Origin: Candidatus Aminicenantota bacterium
Lineage (GTDB): Bacteria > Acidobacteriota > Aminicenantia > UBA2199
DNA length: 6,599 bases
Direction of reading: 5' to 3'
NCBI GenBank assembly: GCA_030620255.1
Contig: JAUXFB010000080.1
Coordinates: forward strand, 1 to 6,599
Shown here: positions 1 through 6,599 of the stretch, in pieces
Position numbering within the stretch: position 1 is the stretch's first letter
Layout: every line of letters begins with the position of its first letter
The notes under the pieces: generated by a model
Told to the model about the DNA's origin: nothing
Database searches by the model: none
What the model saw: the letters and a program-made list of their open reading frames with translations, nothing else
Program-made: the position numbers and the translations under genes

Positions 1-639
1 ACTGTTATATTAGGTAAAAGTGGGTGTGGAAAATCTACGATCCTTAAAACAATAATCGGGTTAATTCCTCCAATTTCAGGGGATATTTATTTTTATGAAA
101 AAAGAATGGATTATTTATCTGAAAGCTCAGTTAATGATCTTTATAAAAGAATAGGTGTTTTATTTCAAAATAATGCTTTATTAAATTCTTTAAATCTTTA
201 TGATAATGTTTCTATTCCTATAAAAATGCATTATCCAGAATTACCAAAAGAGGTAGAAAGAGAGATGGTTTTTTCCATGCTTTCTCAGGTTGGTCTTTTA
301 CAAAGCTTTAATAAATTCCCATCTCAGCTTTCTGGTGGAATGAGGAAAAGAGCTGCGCTTGCAAGATCTATGATTTTAGATCCTGATATTATCTTTTGTG
401 ATGAACCAACAACAGGACTTGATCCTATAACTGCACATGGGTTGGATGAATTAATGTTGAATTTGAAAAATATTTTTGGTATTACTCTTATTGTTGTTAC
501 ACATGAATTACGCTCTATAGAAAAAATTTCTGATAAAGTGATTGTTTTAAAAGATGAAACTGTGCATTTTTCAGGTAAATATGATAAGCTTTTTACATTT
601 AATGACTCTTTTATAAATAGTTTTTTTTTAAAGGAATAA
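1..639 (+). CDS. mlaF: MlaF-like ABC transporter ATP-binding protein (5' end missing)
   Basis: This is the cytoplasmic ATPase that powers an MCE-type lipid transporter, working with an MlaE permease and an MlaD substrate-binding protein at the inner membrane. The frame is open from base 1, and the first visible residues already contain the Walker A motif GKSGCGKST (visible residues 5-13), so the ATG at 106 is internal and not the start. Further motifs in order are the Q-loop Gln56, the ABC signature LSGGM (110-114), Walker B ending in Asp134-Glu135, a D-loop GLDP just after it, and the H-loop His168. All catalytic elements are intact. About 213 residues are visible; the family is usually about 240-270, so roughly 30-50 are missing. 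The assignment to MlaF rather than another ABC ATPase rests mainly on the MCE gene 4 nt downstream. The MlaE permease probably lies upstream, outside the window. Confidence 0.9.
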   Translation, partial: TVILGKSGCGKSTILKTIIGLIPPISGDIYFYEKRMDYLSESSVNDLYKRIGVLFQNNALLNSLNLYDNVSIPIKMHYPELPKEVEREMVFSMLSQVGLLQSFNKFPSQLSGGMRKRAALARSMILDPDIIFCDEPTTGLDPITAHGLDELMLNLKNIFGITLIVVTHELRSIEKISDKVIVLKDETVHFSGKYDKLFTFNDSFINSFFLKE

Positions 640-643
640 AATA

Positions 644-1591
644 ATGGTTACAAAAGAACAAAAAATAAGGTTAGGCGTTTTTTTAGTTACATCGTCAGTA
701 TTATTGATTATCATTTTAATTATATTTCTATATCCTAAAATACAGGAAGAGGGTGATAAATACTTTATAAATTTTAAAAACATATCTGTAAATGGATTGG
801 ATAAAGGTTCTGACGTTAAGTATCAGGGAGTTAAAATAGGTAGGGTTTATGTTATTAATATCAATCCTGAAGATTTGAACTCAATTCAGGTTGGAGTAAA
901 AATAAAAAGAGGATTTCCTGTAAAAAAAGATATGAATGCTAAATTGTCTTTTACAGGCATTACAGGTTTAAAATACATAGAGTTATATGGAGGAAAAAAT
1001 GAATCTGAAAACCTGGAACATAAGGGTGTAATATTAACGGGCAAAGGCCTTGGCATGCAAGCAGAAGAAATAGTGTCTAATATAAATTCAGCTGTTAAAG
1101 GCATTAATGAGCTTATAAGTGTTGAGAATAAGGATAAGATAGCTTCTTTTCTTATTAATATAGAAAAATCATCAAAATTCATTTCAGAAAATATCGAAGA
1201 AAAAGAAAGAAGCATGAGAAAAACTATAAGAAACATAGAAAAAGCGTCAGAAAATCTAAATAACACCTCGAAATATTTATATGATACAGTTTTAGAGATT
1301 CAATTGAATAAAATAGCTCAAAATATAGAGAAAGCCACACATGATATTTCAAAAAGATTTTCAGATAAAGAATTAGGAAAAATTTTAAAAAAGATTGATT
1401 CATTTATGGATACTGCAACATCAAGTATTAGGAAAGTCGAAATTTCATTTGGAAATCTTGAGATAGAACTAAACAAAACCTTTATTAATTTAAGAGAATT
1501 TATGGAAAATTTATCAAAATTCTCAAGGGATTTAAGAGAGGATCCAACAATTATTCTAAAAAGAAAAAAAGAATTCAGGAGAAGCAAATGA
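644..1591 (+). CDS. mlaD: MlaD-like MCE domain protein with long helical C-terminus
   Basis: This is a membrane-anchored MCE protein, the lipid-binding periplasmic part of an Mla-type transporter. A short cytoplasmic N-terminus is followed by one hydrophobic segment (about residues 10-30), with no signal peptidase site. The MCE domain spans about 39-117 and shows the family pattern GLxxGSxVxYxGVxIGxV (51-68). Residues about 135-300 are Lys/Glu/Ser/Asn-rich, predicted largely helical, with heptad-like spacing; the protein ends in an LREDP element (297-301) and a very basic tail. At 315 residues it is much longer than Escherichia coli MlaD (about 183), which lacks this extension; longer forms occur in many other phyla. 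The start is supported by AAGGA at 631-635, 8 nt before the ATG, overlapping the end of the ATPase gene. It overlaps the following lipoprotein gene by 4 nt (ATGA), so translational coupling is likely. Confidence 0.9.
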   Translation: MVTKEQKIRLGVFLVTSSVLLIIILIIFLYPKIQEEGDKYFINFKNISVNGLDKGSDVKYQGVKIGRVYVININPEDLNSIQVGVKIKRGFPVKKDMNAKLSFTGITGLKYIELYGGKNESENLEHKGVILTGKGLGMQAEEIVSNINSAVKGINELISVENKDKIASFLINIEKSSKFISENIEEKERSMRKTIRNIEKASENLNNTSKYLYDTVLEIQLNKIAQNIEKATHDISKRFSDKELGKILKKIDSFMDTATSSIRKVEISFGNLEIELNKTFINLREFMENLSKFSRDLREDPTIILKRKKEFRRSK

Positions 1592-2196
1592 AAAAGTTTT
1601 ATAGATTTACGATATTTTCTATAATTTTAATATTCTTTATGGGATGTACATCTTCTCCAATGAAGAAATATTATCAAATTAGTTTAGAAGATATAAGTAT
1701 GCAAAAAAGCCAGAGCTTTGATCTTAAAAGTATAGACAAAATTTTATTAGTTGAAAAAATTGATATGGAAGAGATATACAATGATTATAGGTTAGTCTAT
1801 AGAAAATCACCTTTTCAGTTAAATTACTATTCTTACAAATTTTGGATAAAAAAACCTGATAGAGTAATAAGAGATGCTATTGTTCAGTATTTATCAAATA
1901 AAAAGGTTTTCAATAAAGTTATTATAGAATTCTTAGAATGGAAACCTGATTTAATAATGAAAGTTAGAACTAATATTATTGAAGAGTATGATATTGGGGA
2001 AAACTGGTTTGCTCATCTTTCAATGAAATTTAAAATCATTGATTTTAAATCAGGAGAGGTCATTGTAACCCATAAATTTGACAGGAAAAAAAGGTTAATT
2101 ATAAAAAAGGTTGATAATATCCCGGTTTGTTTATCTAAAATTTTACAGGAAGAATTAGATAAGGTGATAAGCAATCTCTCAAAAAAACTGAAATAA
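1588..2196 (+). CDS. ABC-transport auxiliary lipoprotein (PqiC/DUF330-like)
   Basis: This is a probable outer-membrane or periplasmic lipoprotein that assists the MCE lipid transporter encoded just upstream. The N-terminus has Lys2-Lys3, a hydrophobic stretch (about 7-18) and a lipobox-like FMGC with Cys20 as the probable lipidated residue; Phe at -3 is not the usual Leu/Val/Ile. Residue 21 is Thr rather than Asp, which under proteobacterial Lol rules would favour the outer membrane. The mature part starts with KKYYQISL and has a middle segment around residues 62-96 (YRLVYRKSPFQLNYYSYKFW, then KPDRVIRDAI), resembling the ABC_trans_aux pattern in which a ligand-free R/Y-rich strand is followed by W..P...I. 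At 202 residues it fits that family. The start has AGGAG at 1577-1581, 6 nt before the ATG, and overlaps the mlaD stop. Family assignment is from remembered pattern and context, since sequence conservation in this group is low. Confidence 0.72.
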   Translation: MKKFYRFTIFSIILIFFMGCTSSPMKKYYQISLEDISMQKSQSFDLKSIDKILLVEKIDMEEIYNDYRLVYRKSPFQLNYYSYKFWIKKPDRVIRDAIVQYLSNKKVFNKVIIEFLEWKPDLIMKVRTNIIEEYDIGENWFAHLSMKFKIIDFKSGEVIVTHKFDRKKRLIIKKVDNIPVCLSKILQEELDKVISNLSKKLK

Positions 2197-2241
2197 TTTT
2201 TTATTTGTAGAGCCAAATATATAGCGCTAAATAGAATGATG

Positions 2242-2250
2242 TGATATAAT
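2242..2250 (+). promoter_or_regulatory. Extended -10 promoter for fusA
   Basis: TGATATAAT carries a perfect TATAAT hexamer (2245-2250) preceded by the TGn extended -10 element (2242-2244). No good -35 hexamer is seen at 16-18 nt upstream, which is compatible with an extended -10 promoter. A start near 2257 would give a leader of about 25 nt, containing GGAG at 2271-2274, 7 nt before the fusA ATG. An 8-bp perfect palindrome, TAGCGCTA (2222-2229), lies where the -35 box would be and could be an operator, but it is too short to be sure. Confidence 0.6.
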
Positions 2251-2281
2251 CTGGCACTTAAAATAGATTTGGAGATTCTAA

Positions 2282-4357
2282 ATGGAACAAAATACTATTA
2301 AAAAAATTAGAAACATTGGGATTGTTGCTCATATTGATGCTGGCAAAACCACAACAACAGAGAGAATTCTCTTTTTTTCCGGAATAACTCATAAAATGGG
2401 AGAAGTTCATAATGGAGAGGCTGTAATGGATTTTATGAAGCAGGAACAGGAAAGGGGAATTACAATTTCTTCAGCTGCAGTCACTGCAGATTGGAAGGAT
2501 CATAAAATAAACATTATAGACACTCCGGGTCATATTGATTTTACTTTAGAGGTGGAGCGATCTTTGAGGGTTTTGGATGGAATGATCATGCTTTTAAGCG
2601 CTGCAGATGGAGTTCAGCCTCAGAGTGAAACTGTATGGCATCAGGCAGATCGTTATAAAGTGCCCAGAATTGCTTTTGTTAATAAAATGGATATGCAGGG
2701 CGCAGATTTCTTTCAAACCATAGAGATGATGGATGATATGCTTGGAGCAAATTCTGCTGCATTTCAAATCCCTATGGGAAAAGAATCAGATTTTAAAGGT
2801 ATTATTGACCTTGTTAATATGAAAGCTTTTACATACAATAATATTGAAGTTAAAATGATTGATATTCCTGAAGCTTATCTTGAAATATCTAAAAAAAAGC
2901 GGGATATCTTAATTGAAAAACTTTCAGATTTTGATGATAATCTTCTTGAAAAATATCTTAATGAAAAAGAAATAACAGTAGAAGATATTAAGATAGCTGC
3001 TAGACATGCTATTTTACACCTTTTAATTACTCCTGTATTCTGTGGTAGTGCATTTAAAAACAAAGGAGTTCGATTACTTCTTGATGCTGTTGTTGATTAT
3101 CTACCATCCCCTTTAGAAAGAGGAGTTGTACTGGGTTATGATATAGATGATGATACACTGACAATTTCAAGAAAGCCCTCTTATAAAAGACCCTTTTCTG
3201 CTATTGCATTCAAAATCATAAATGATCCATATGTTGGACAGCAAACCTTTATTCGTGCTTATTCTGGGGAGCTAAATTCAGGTAGTTATGTTTATAACTC
3301 AACCAAGCAAAAAAGAGAAAGGCTAGGGCGTATATTAAGAATCCGTGCCAAAGAAAGAGAAGATGTGTTATCTTTAAAAGCAGGAGATATCGGAGCTTTA
3401 ATCGGGATGAAATTTACCACAACTGGTGATACTCTTTGCGATGAGCAGGATCAGATTCTTTTAGAGAACATTCATTATCCTGAAACTGTAATTGACATGA
3501 AAGTTGAGCCAGAGAGCATTAAAGAGAGAGATAAGTTAGGTATTGCATTAAGTAAAATGACTCTGGAGGATCCTTCTTTTAAGGTCCGTTTTGATAATGA
3601 AACTGAGGAAACTGTTATTTCTGGAATGGGTGAATTGCATCTTGATGTTATTGTAGATCGTTTAAAAACCGAGCATAAACTTAATGTTAAAGTAGGGGAG
3701 CCATCTGTTGCATTTCGTGAGACAATTACACGTGAAATTCGGCATGAATACAAGTACAAAAAACAAACAGGTGGTCATGGCCAATATGCGCACATAGAGT
3801 TTAGAATTGAACCTAATTCTGGAAAGGGAATAGAATTTGTTGATAATATTAAAGGTGGTAATATCCCGAGAGAATATATTCCTGCTATAGAAAAAGGATT
3901 CAGGCAAACACTTGAGAAAGGACTTGTTGTTGGATTTCCAATGTTGGATGTTAAATTTATATTAATTGATGGTGGTTTTCATCCTGTTGACTCCAGTGAA
4001 ATGGCTTTCCGCATATGTACTAATTTAGCTTTAAAAGAGATTATAAAAAAATCCAATCCCGAACTTCTTGAGCCAATTATGAAAGTTGAGATAAATACTC
4101 CGGATGAATTCATGGGCGATATAATTGGAGATATTAATAGAAGGCGTGGAAAAATCAATAATATGAGACGCTACCGTAAAGGAGCGCAAAAATTAAGCGG
4201 TTTTGTTCCTTTAATGGAAATGTTTGGTTATGCATCGGTTCTCCGGACTCTTAGCAGTGGTCGTGCCAATTATTCAATGGAATTTTATAAATACCATACG
4301 CTTCCAAAATCTATCAAGGAAAAACTTGTTGAAAAATTCTCAAAAGAGAAAAAGTAA
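2282..4357 (+). CDS. fusA: Elongation factor G (complete)
   Basis: This translational GTPase moves tRNA and mRNA through the ribosome after peptide bond formation and, with RRF, splits ribosomes for recycling. At 691 residues it is full length for the family. The GTPase domain has G1 AHIDAGKT (16-23), the G2 region with QEQERGIT (54-61), G3 DTPGH (80-84) with catalytic His84, G4 NKMD (134-137) and G5 GSA (255-257). Domains II (about 285-400), III (to about 475), IV (about 476-600) and V follow. Domain IV tip residues known to touch the decoding site are kept: Gln495 in the first loop and His567 in the second (FHPVDSSE). The first loop reads QTGGHGQYAH, where many EF-Gs have Arg in place of His499. 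The start has GGAG 7 nt upstream and its own promoter. No rpsL, rpsG or tuf is adjacent, so it may be a second EF-G paralogue rather than the str-operon copy. Confidence 0.96.
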   Translation: MEQNTIKKIRNIGIVAHIDAGKTTTTERILFFSGITHKMGEVHNGEAVMDFMKQEQERGITISSAAVTADWKDHKINIIDTPGHIDFTLEVERSLRVLDGMIMLLSAADGVQPQSETVWHQADRYKVPRIAFVNKMDMQGADFFQTIEMMDDMLGANSAAFQIPMGKESDFKGIIDLVNMKAFTYNNIEVKMIDIPEAYLEISKKKRDILIEKLSDFDDNLLEKYLNEKEITVEDIKIAARHAILHLLITPVFCGSAFKNKGVRLLLDAVVDYLPSPLERGVVLGYDIDDDTLTISRKPSYKRPFSAIAFKIINDPYVGQQTFIRAYSGELNSGSYVYNSTKQKRERLGRILRIRAKEREDVLSLKAGDIGALIGMKFTTTGDTLCDEQDQILLENIHYPETVIDMKVEPESIKERDKLGIALSKMTLEDPSFKVRFDNETEETVISGMGELHLDVIVDRLKTEHKLNVKVGEPSVAFRETITREIRHEYKYKKQTGGHGQYAHIEFRIEPNSGKGIEFVDNIKGGNIPREYIPAIEKGFRQTLEKGLVVGFPMLDVKFILIDGGFHPVDSSEMAFRICTNLALKEIIKKSNPELLEPIMKVEINTPDEFMGDIIGDINRRRGKINNMRRYRKGAQKLSGFVPLMEMFGYASVLRTLSSGRANYSMEFYKYHTLPKSIKEKLVEKFSKEKK

Positions 4358-4366
4358 ACATATATA

Positions 4367-4390
4367 TTAAATATTTCAGGAAGTATTTAA
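4367..4390. terminator. AT-rich hairpin between convergent genes
   Basis: TTAAATATTT (4367-4376) and AAGTATTTAA (4381-4390) form a 10-bp stem with one G-U pair around the loop CAGG. It sits in the 29-nt gap between the fusA stop and the stop codon of the minus-strand peptidase gene, and the right arm overlaps that stop (4387-4389). The placement suggests a shared bidirectional terminator. The stem has almost no G-C pairs and no real T tract follows on either strand, so it would be a weak intrinsic terminator. Confidence 0.4.
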
Positions 4391-5535
4391 AAAATTAAGT
4401 ATCTGTTGTTTTTTATGATTTCCTCAGTTTTATTATTTTCATACCTTAATATCAGGGATTTAACCAAAACTCTGGGCTGAATAGCTTGGATATAAACACG
4501 GTCAAGATGAATAACCTCTTTAGGTGAAGAAAAATCATCAGGCCCAACATCACCTCCAAAATGATCACTTCTTCCAAAAGCAATATGAAAACCAAGTTTT
4601 TCATCAAGAAGGATCTCATGTATGGGTTTAAGACCAAAATCTCCAAGCACACCAAATCCCAGTTCTGCCATATTACCATAAGCTGGTTCTCTTTTTAGAT
4701 GATCTCTCTCAATTTCAACTGATTCCCCTTTACCATCAACTTCAATAGCCTTATTCTCTTTTATATTAAATAACACAATGTCATCTTTAATTTGAACAGG
4801 GAGTATTCCCTGTGTTTTACTTTTTTCTTTAAGTTCTCCTTCATATGGTACTATATAAGTTTCACCACTTGGCAAATTGCCAGCAACTCCTTTATCCGGA
4901 AATCTCCCGGGGCTTAAATGAGCTTTTCTGAATCTGAGATCAAAAAACATTTTATAATCTTTTTCATTGTCTACAATGAAATGAACCTCAGCACAAGTTG
5001 CAGGGTCAAGCTTTTCTTTTAAAATAGAAACTCTCCTGCTTACTTCATTATAATCAATTCTCAATGCAGGAATCATTTCAGGAGAAAAACCCGGCATTGT
5101 AGCAGCACGAAATCCAAATTTTTTAGCTGCATTTTTTAAGGGTGCAGTTGCAGAATATTCTGTTGGAGCTAAAAATAGTTGAAAATTATTAAAAATATAT
5201 TCAAATTTAACCTTTTTTCCTGCTTCATTCATAAATCCTGAGAATAATGGTAACTTATTTTTTATTATTGTTGCATATAATGGTAAATCAGCATTATTTG
5301 AGCCTACATCTTCATATGCTATTAATTGGATAGTTTCTAATCCAATTTTATCAATATTATGTTTCAATGCAGAAAACCATTCCTGTGCGATTTCTCTCCT
5401 CTGAGACCAATTTTTATTGTCTGATTCAGGATTTTTAGGAATATCTACCAGAATGCCTAAATTTTTATCATAAGGAAAACAAGGGAAAACTGATTTAATT
5501 AAATTTGTTAATTCTTCCGAAGATAATTTGTCCAT
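4387..5535 (-). CDS. M29-like metallopeptidase (aminopeptidase T/AmpS superfamily, COG2309-like)
   Basis: This is a probable cytoplasmic metal-dependent aminopeptidase of 382 residues, near the family's usual size of about 400; no signal peptide is seen. The dinuclear-metal ligands of family M29 appear in the right order and spacing: Glu225 (in PSGETYIVP), Glu291 (AELGFG), His317 (FHIAFG), then His343 and Asp345 (HLD). The usual catalytic Tyr seven residues after the first ligand His is replaced by Asp324 (HIAFGRSD), so activity may be altered. I chose the ATG at 5535 because AGGGA (5545-5549) lies 9 nt upstream and the gene then begins 1 nt after the dipeptidase stop. An upstream ATG at 5598 would overlap that gene by 62 nt and add 21 poorly conserved-looking residues. 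The gene is the last of a two-gene operon and is convergent with fusA. Its substrate cannot be told from sequence. Confidence 0.8.
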   Translation of the reverse strand: MDKLSSEELTNLIKSVFPCFPYDKNLGILVDIPKNPESDNKNWSQRREIAQEWFSALKHNIDKIGLETIQLIAYEDVGSNNADLPLYATIIKNKLPLFSGFMNEAGKKVKFEYIFNNFQLFLAPTEYSATAPLKNAAKKFGFRAATMPGFSPEMIPALRIDYNEVSRRVSILKEKLDPATCAEVHFIVDNEKDYKMFFDLRFRKAHLSPGRFPDKGVAGNLPSGETYIVPYEGELKEKSKTQGILPVQIKDDIVLFNIKENKAIEVDGKGESVEIERDHLKREPAYGNMAELGFGVLGDFGLKPIHEILLDEKLGFHIAFGRSDHFGGDVGPDDFSSPKEVIHLDRVYIQAIQPRVLVKSLILRYENNKTEEIIKNNRYLIF

Positions 5536-5536
5536 T

Positions 5537-6599
5537 TTAAAATTTCCCTGTATATTTGCTCCAGAGATCATCGCCAAGTTTCCAATATGCAGCAACAATT
5601 CTGGTCATCCAGTCATTTGTATATTTTGTTAAAAATTTTCTTGCTTTTTTTGGATTCTGTTTATAGAGTTTTAAAGCTTCATCTTCTATTTTTTTCTGGT
5701 TTTTAAATTGCTCATCCTCAAATTTTTCCCATATTTTTTTTACATCATGCCTCATATAACCCCATTTTTGAGCAGAAAGGTCAGCAACTCTATTGAATGC
5801 CCACCATGCGCATTTTCTATTAAAGCCAAACCTTCCATTTACCTTATAAGATTCAATAACTTTATCAATTCCAATGTAGATTGGCGCATATGCAGTCATT
5901 GCTGGATTGTCATGACCAAACCATACAAGTCCACCAATATCATTTGGAAGCCAATCTCTTGATTGTGTAACAGTTACATAAGTGCAATAGTACCTGGCAA
6001 GGCATCGTTCTCCATATTCATTCCATCCACCATTGATTTTAAAAAGGAACATCATATCATAATGCATAAAAGGATTTGCATAAGGACTTTTTATAAATTT
6101 ACCAGTTCTTTTACCATTTTTATCAATATCAGGTACAAGCATAAATTTTGTCATATCAAAAGGTGTATCTTCATAAGTATCTCTAAATATTCTCATAATA
6201 TCTCTTGGACCAACCTTTTTTTCAGGTTTTATAGAGAATGGAAAATTTTCTCCGTTTGGGTCAAGGTCTAAGGATGGTGCTAATAAGCTAAAAACTCGCC
6301 ACTCTCTTCTTCTAGTTGCCATACTTTTGCGGCTGTCATATATATAACAAAATTCAAAAGGTTTACCTGATTTTGGATCCCACAACCCAAGTTCTTCAGC
6401 TCTTGAAACAAGATTATCAGAAGCCATAAAAAAATCTGGTTTAGAAAGGTCTATTCCTCTGATTCTTGAACCATTTGCATTCACACTTATATGGTCATCC
6501 GGAACTCTCTGTGCAACCCAGACTGCTCCCTTTTCCCCTTTTCCTGGTCCAAGTATTTCAAGGTGCCATACCTCTTTTGTATCTGCTATTGTAAAACAT
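5537..6599 (-). CDS. Peptidase family C69 (PepD-like) dipeptidase, N-terminus missing
   Basis: This enzyme belongs to the N-terminal-nucleophile dipeptidases of family C69, which hydrolyse dipeptides and other short peptides. The 353 visible residues lack the first part of the protein, including the N-terminal Cys that acts as nucleophile once unmasked. The frame is open to the window edge, and the GTG at 6482-6484 is an internal Val. Family hallmarks are clear: EVWHLEILGPGKG then GAVWVAQRVPDD close to the right edge, VNANGSRIRGID, REWRVFSLLAPSLDLDPN, a YEDTPFDMTK segment, and ARYYCTYVTVTQSRDWLPN followed by GLVWFGHDNPAMTAYAPIY. The C-terminus is Lys-rich and helical. The family usually has about 470-550 residues, so about 120 or more are outside. 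Whether it has a signal peptide cannot be seen. It is the upstream gene of an operon with the M29-like peptidase, 1 nt apart. Confidence 0.92.
   Translation of the reverse strand, partial: CFTIADTKEVWHLEILGPGKGEKGAVWVAQRVPDDHISVNANGSRIRGIDLSKPDFFMASDNLVSRAEELGLWDPKSGKPFEFCYIYDSRKSMATRRREWRVFSLLAPSLDLDPNGENFPFSIKPEKKVGPRDIMRIFRDTYEDTPFDMTKFMLVPDIDKNGKRTGKFIKSPYANPFMHYDMMFLFKINGGWNEYGERCLARYYCTYVTVTQSRDWLPNDIGGLVWFGHDNPAMTAYAPIYIGIDKVIESYKVNGRFGFNRKCAWWAFNRVADLSAQKWGYMRHDVKKIWEKFEDEQFKNQKKIEDEALKLYKQNPKKARKFLTKYTNDWMTRIVAAYWKLGDDLWSKYTGKF
5545..5549 (-). promoter_or_regulatory. Ribosome binding site that sets the M29-like gene start
   Basis: Read on the minus strand, AGGGA lies 9 nt before the ATG at 5535. 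It is inside the last codons of the upstream dipeptidase gene, which suggests coupled translation. It favours the 5535 start over the in-frame ATGs at 5598 and 5571. Confidence 0.6.

Noticed and set aside
106..639. ATPase gene starting at the ATG at 106
   Set aside because: The same frame is open to base 1 and includes Walker A before this ATG, so the gene is cut by the window edge rather than starting here.
886..1587. Minus-strand reading frames opposite mlaD (886-1266 and 1318-1587)
   Set aside because: They are hydrophobic, Phe/Ser-rich shadows of an AT-rich, Lys/Glu-rich coding strand, with no recognisable domain.
2197..2230. Intrinsic terminator after the mla operon
   Set aside because: There is a T-rich stretch after the stop codon at 2194-2196, but no stem with adequate pairing precedes it.
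5536..5598. N-terminal extension of the M29-like protein from the ATG at 5598
   Set aside because: It would overlap the dipeptidase gene by 62 nt. A better ribosome site and 1-nt spacing support the ATG at 5535.
5708..6271. Plus-strand reading frames opposite the C69 gene (5708-5962 and 5963-6271)
   Set aside because: The opposite strand carries clear conserved dipeptidase motifs throughout, and these frames show no domain or supported start.
6482..6484. GTG start for the C69 dipeptidase
   Set aside because: Strong C69 family motifs (EVWHLEI, VWVAQRVPDD) continue in frame upstream to the window edge.
1..6599. CRISPR array, tRNA, riboswitch or mobile element
   Set aside because: The window is almost fully coding; the only gaps are 85 and 29 nt, and no direct repeats, cloverleaf or transposase motifs were seen.

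Overview
The window is an AT-rich bacterial chromosome segment that looks like ordinary, gene-dense backbone. An MlaF/MlaD-type lipid transport module with an auxiliary lipoprotein points to a diderm (Gram-negative-type) bacterium. A low-GC spirochaete, a fusobacterium-like or deltaproteobacterium-like organism, or a similar anaerobe would all fit. The sequence alone does not settle the lineage. No tRNA, rRNA, CRISPR array, insertion sequence or phage gene is visible.

Plus strand, 1-2196: the end of an operon for phospholipid transport between the membranes. It holds an MlaF-like ATPase (cut at its 5' end by the window edge), an MlaD-like MCE protein with a long helical C-terminal extension, and a lipoprotein of the ABC-transport auxiliary (PqiC/DUF330-like) type. 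The genes are 4 nt apart or overlap by 4 nt, so they are probably translated from one message. The permease (MlaE) is expected just upstream, outside the window.

Plus strand, 2197-4357: an 85-nt gap with a convincing extended -10 promoter leads into a complete elongation factor G gene. It stands alone here, with no rpsL, rpsG or tuf beside it. That raises the possibility that it is a second EF-G paralogue.

Minus strand, 6599-4387: a two-gene peptidase operon convergent with fusA. The first gene is a family C69 (PepD-like) dipeptidase whose N-terminus lies beyond the right edge. The second, 1 nt after it, is an M29-like (aminopeptidase T/AmpS superfamily) metallopeptidase. The pair probably works in breakdown of small peptides. 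The two convergent transcripts meet at a small AT-rich hairpin at 4367-4390.

I found no clear sign of a new multi-gene system. The points most worth a second look are the apparent loss of the catalytic tyrosine in the M29-like protein, its tight coupling to a C69 dipeptidase, and the possible paralogue status of the EF-G.
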